This document shows positions 61,878 through 64,000 of a DNA stretch of 64,000 bases, piece by piece. Positions within the stretch are counted from its first letter, which is position 1. The number at the start of each line of letters is the position of its first letter. The notes under the pieces are model-generated. The model searched no databases. It saw nothing but the letters and a program-made list of their open reading frames with translations, and was not told the DNA's origin. The stretch spans positions 496,001-560,000 of the forward strand of contig OZ219783.1 in the NCBI GenBank assembly GCA_964291305.2, read 5' to 3'. Origin of the DNA: VXNF01 sp964291305. Its GTDB lineage: Bacteria; Actinomycetota; Acidimicrobiia; Acidimicrobiales; CATQHL01. Both the position numbers and the translations under genes were made by a program.

Positions 61878-62303
61878 GTGAGCGACGCTCTTACCGGCCG
61901 CTGTCTTTGCGGATCGGTGCGCTTCCAGATCGGCGGCCCCGCCAGGGCGGTCTGGAACTGCCACTGCGAACGCTGTCGGCGCTGGACGGGCCACTTCATG
62001 GCCGCCACGAGCTGCGAGTACGACGACTTCAGCTTGTTAGAGGGCGAAACGCTCCGGTGGTATCACCCTGCCGATGACCCCAACGTTGCATACGGTTTCT
62101 GCGAGCAATGCGGAGGGTCGTTGTTTTGGCGGGTGCTGGAGCCGCCGCCGGATGGCCCCTATCCGCAGACTCGCCGTATGTGGGTCTGCGCAGGCACGCT
62201 CGAGCCCCCAACCGGGCTACAAACCGAGCGCGTCGTCTGGACAGCCACCGCTAGCGACTATCACACTCTCGACCCGCAGATTGAGACCCGTGAGTGGGAG
62301 TAA
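61878..62303 (+). CDS. GFA-family (glutathione-dependent formaldehyde-activating/CENP-V-like) zinc protein
   Basis: 141 residues from the GTG at 61878, with CTGGAGGCGAAC as a strong ribosome-binding site that excludes the longer frame. The zinc-binding Cys sets are complete: RCLCGSVRF, CHCERCRRW and GFCEQCGGSLFW. Founding members of the family were described as speeding formaldehyde-glutathione adduct formation; many others have unknown roles. In this setting it could bind formaldehyde or an adduct released by the flavoprotein demethylases, though actinobacteria normally lack glutathione, so another thiol may be used. Confidence 0.88.
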   Translation: MSDALTGRCLCGSVRFQIGGPARAVWNCHCERCRRWTGHFMAATSCEYDDFSLLEGETLRWYHPADDPNVAYGFCEQCGGSLFWRVLEPPPDGPYPQTRRMWVCAGTLEPPTGLQTERVVWTATASDYHTLDPQIETREWE

Positions 62304-62368
62304 TCGGCGTGGCCGTCTCACCCGCAGCGCGTCTCGAACCTAGCGGCTTGGTACCGTAGGCCGCCGCG

Positions 62369-63112
62369 ATGGCGGTCCAATCACTAGAACGCGCCTTTCT
62401 GCTACTGCGGTCCCTGGCTCTCGGGCCTCTGGGGGTAACCGAGTTGGCTGATCGGGCAGAGTTGCCTAAGAGCACGGTCGCTCGTCTGCTGTCTGCGCTC
62501 GAGACCGAACGCGCGGTAGAGCAGGAAGTGTCCAGCGGCCTCTACCAACTAGGTCCGGGCCTAATCGACCTCGCCGGCACGGTGGCGCCGGGTCGCAACC
62601 TGGTATCGGCAGCACGCCCTTACCTGTTGGAACTTAGCGAGACAGTAGGCGAGATCGCTGGCCTTTCGATTCTGGACCGCGGCGAGGTCTACTACCTAGA
62701 TCAGACCGACTCGCAGTCGCAGGTACAGGTCCGGGATTGGACAGGCGAGCGAATCCCAATGCACGTGGTGTCCTCGGGGCTGGCCATGATGGCGCGCCTG
62801 CCGACCGCTGAGCGCGAGGAGTATCTAGCCCACCAGCTGGAGCCCTACACGGCACGAACGATGACCGACGCGGACGAGATCAGGACGCGGCTAGAGCAGA
62901 TCCGCAGCATCGGTTACGTCTGGGTTTACGGCGAGTTCGCTGACGATCTGAACTCGGTCGCTGCTTCGGTGCTTTGTCCCGACGCTCAACTGCTAGCAGC
63001 GCTAAATGTTCACGGCCCGGCCTATCGCTTCCCCGACCCCGACCGCGCCCACGACATCGGGCTGGCTGTCGCGAGGGCGGCGGAGAGCCTGTCGGCCCAA
63101 CTGGCTATATAA
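62369..63112 (+). CDS. IclR family transcriptional regulator
   Basis: 247 residues. N-terminal winged helix-turn-helix (QSLERAFLLLRSLA, VTELADRAELPKSTVARLLSALE, about 5-55) and C-terminal effector domain (PYLLELSETVGEIAGLSIL, HVVSSGLAMMARLP, IRSIGYVWVYGEFADDLNSVAASV). IclR proteins usually repress catabolic genes until a pathway metabolite binds. It closes the demethylation module 65 bases after the GFA gene and is the only transcription factor in the window, so it is the natural candidate for operator sites 1 and 2. Confidence 0.94.
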   Translation: MAVQSLERAFLLLRSLALGPLGVTELADRAELPKSTVARLLSALETERAVEQEVSSGLYQLGPGLIDLAGTVAPGRNLVSAARPYLLELSETVGEIAGLSILDRGEVYYLDQTDSQSQVQVRDWTGERIPMHVVSSGLAMMARLPTAEREEYLAHQLEPYTARTMTDADEIRTRLEQIRSIGYVWVYGEFADDLNSVAASVLCPDAQLLAALNVHGPAYRFPDPDRAHDIGLAVARAAESLSAQLAI

Positions 63113-63219
63113 GAGGCTGGATCTGACGCTGGGCTAATGGAGATCGGCATCTGGTTTAGACAGATCAACGACGGCAGACTTTCCAAGTTCAGAGGTCATG
63201 GTGCCGCTTTCGTTACCCG

Positions 63220-64000
63220 TCAGAACATTGAGAGCTGCGTAAGTGGTTTACCAGTGTAGGGATTATTCATCTGTGGTAGATTCGGTGGCCGATTATCAAA
63301 GTATTCCGCGATGCTCCATAGGTTCATGCGCCGATACTGCTGACCAGAAACAGTGATGCTTCCTAATGCCAACGAGTCCGACTTCGATGCTGGGGTATCC
63401 ACTGGACGCAACGTGATATATACCCCCACGGCGGCCATATGTTGCTGAGTGACTCCACAAAAATCTCGAAGATAGCTTGCAGTATGCTTTCCGCTCTTAA
63501 CCTGTGCTAACGCGAGTCGTGATTCCCAGTCGTCAGGTTTCAATGCAAGCGTTCCTCTTCCATCTACACCACCGTCAGCAACCTGTTTCGTATTCGCAGC
63601 GAAACCGTGAATGCGGTTCACCGCCCAAGTTTCAAAACCGAAAGGATCAGTTTTTGCCATACGTTCAGCTGACTGTAAGTCAGCGGGGATTCCGTAGGTT
63701 GAAATGGTACGATCTCGAAGTCGGTCTAGCATTACATCAATCGCGTGTGATGAGATGTCTATTCCGATAAATTGTCTACCCGTTGAGCGTGCCGCTTCTA
63801 TCGCACTACCACAGCCGCAAAACGGATCAAGAACAATATCGCCACGATTAGACGAAGTCTCGACAATTCGTCGTAGCAATTTAAGAGGCTTCTGGGTGGG
63901 ATAGCCAAGATATTCTGTACTAGATTGTGCTGTAGCAGCTATATCATCCCACCAGGACGGGACAGGCCTTCCCTTGCTTTCATCGAGATAAGTACGTTTG
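63220..64000 (-). CDS. DNA methyltransferase fused to a PD-(D/E)XK-like domain, 5' end beyond window
   Basis: The open frame continues past base 64000 (start not seen); 259 codons are visible. An upstream segment reads RTYLDESKGRPVPSWWDDI and YPTQKPLKLLRRI, followed by the SAM-binding motif DPFCGCGSAIEA and GIDISSHAID. This is the late-motif-I order of beta-type N4/N6 methyltransferases, so the DPPY motif should lie off the window. The C-terminal about 140 residues (FETWAVNRIHGF, DGGVDGRGTLAL, LALAQVKSGK, YLRDFCGV) look like an Mrr-type nuclease core (D...QxK). The stretch from about 63113 is clearly more AT-rich than the rest, suggesting transfer. Confidence 0.85.
   Translation of the reverse strand, partial: KRTYLDESKGRPVPSWWDDIAATAQSSTEYLGYPTQKPLKLLRRIVETSSNRGDIVLDPFCGCGSAIEAARSTGRQFIGIDISSHAIDVMLDRLRDRTISTYGIPADLQSAERMAKTDPFGFETWAVNRIHGFAANTKQVADGGVDGRGTLALKPDDWESRLALAQVKSGKHTASYLRDFCGVTQQHMAAVGVYITLRPVDTPASKSDSLALGSITVSGQQYRRMNLWSIAEYFDNRPPNLPQMNNPYTGKPLTQLSMF

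Noticed and set aside
63113..63219. Short open frame starting at the ATG after the IclR gene (MEIGIWFRQ)
   Set aside because: It runs into the methyltransferase gene on the other strand, has no clear ribosome-binding site and no recognisable domain.

Overview
The window is a GC-rich chromosomal segment, with many GTG/TTG starts and 1-4 base stop/start overlaps. It is almost entirely catabolic and transport genes. Gene families, actinobacterial-style coding and lipoprotein signal peptides suggest a high-GC actinobacterium, possibly an uncultured Acidimicrobiia-like heterotroph, but no ribosomal or other phylogenetic marker is present, so this placement is weak. No tRNA, rRNA, CRISPR array or insertion sequence was seen. 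No gene-free stretch exceeds 300 bases; the longest gaps (about 200-230 bases, near 4263-4492, 24632-24834, 53526-53731 and 61661-61877) are intergenic control regions.

Layout. 1-4262 (minus): a CUT1-type sugar ABC importer, with its ATPase cut by the window edge. 4493-11176 (plus): aldehyde dehydrogenase, citrate/2-methylcitrate synthase, PrpF-like isomerase and AcnA/AcnD-like aconitase, resembling a 2-methylcitrate-cycle set without the lyase. 11159-12300: two coupled flavodoxin-fold oxidoreductases. 12419-23860: a cytosine-deaminase-like hydrolase, a luciferase-like monooxygenase, a three-subunit molybdenum hydroxylase, a flavin reductase and a BMP-type nucleoside importer, probably a nucleobase or N-heterocycle uptake and breakdown region. 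24835-36280: a Dpp-type peptide importer followed by a phosphotriesterase-family hydrolase, a dimethylformamidase-like protein, a short-chain dehydrogenase and an amidohydrolase. 36328-42789: a PhyH dioxygenase, a ribose-type importer, another luciferase-like enzyme and a rhodanese. 42823-46852: a lipoprotein and a NitT/TauT-type importer with two permeases but no ATPase.

46954-63112 is the most interesting part: a compact corrinoid-dependent demethylation module. It has two tandem dimethylglycine/sarcosine-dehydrogenase-like flavoproteins, two non-pyrrolysine MttB-family methyltransferases, one corrinoid protein, a DUF1638 protein, a PF13769 protein, a methyl-H4folate:corrinoid methyltransferase, a RACo-type ferredoxin/ASKHA activator, an MFS transporter, a GFA-family protein and an IclR regulator. 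The inferred job is stepwise demethylation of a betaine-type compound: corrinoid chemistry takes the first methyl and flavoproteins the later ones, feeding the folate pool. Two near-identical 33-bp operator-like sites, before the corrinoid gene and between the MFS and GFA genes, tie the module to the IclR regulator. Partner enzymes carry Arg-rich tails while the corrinoid protein has a strongly acidic N-terminus.

63220-64000 (minus) is a visibly more AT-rich edge holding the 3' part of a DNA methyltransferase fused to a PD-(D/E)XK-like domain, probably the start of a transferred restriction/defence locus. A recurring architectural theme is that all five solute-binding lipoproteins carry long low-complexity spacers after the lipobox cysteine (three Ala-rich predicted coiled coils, two Pro/Glu/Ala-rich).
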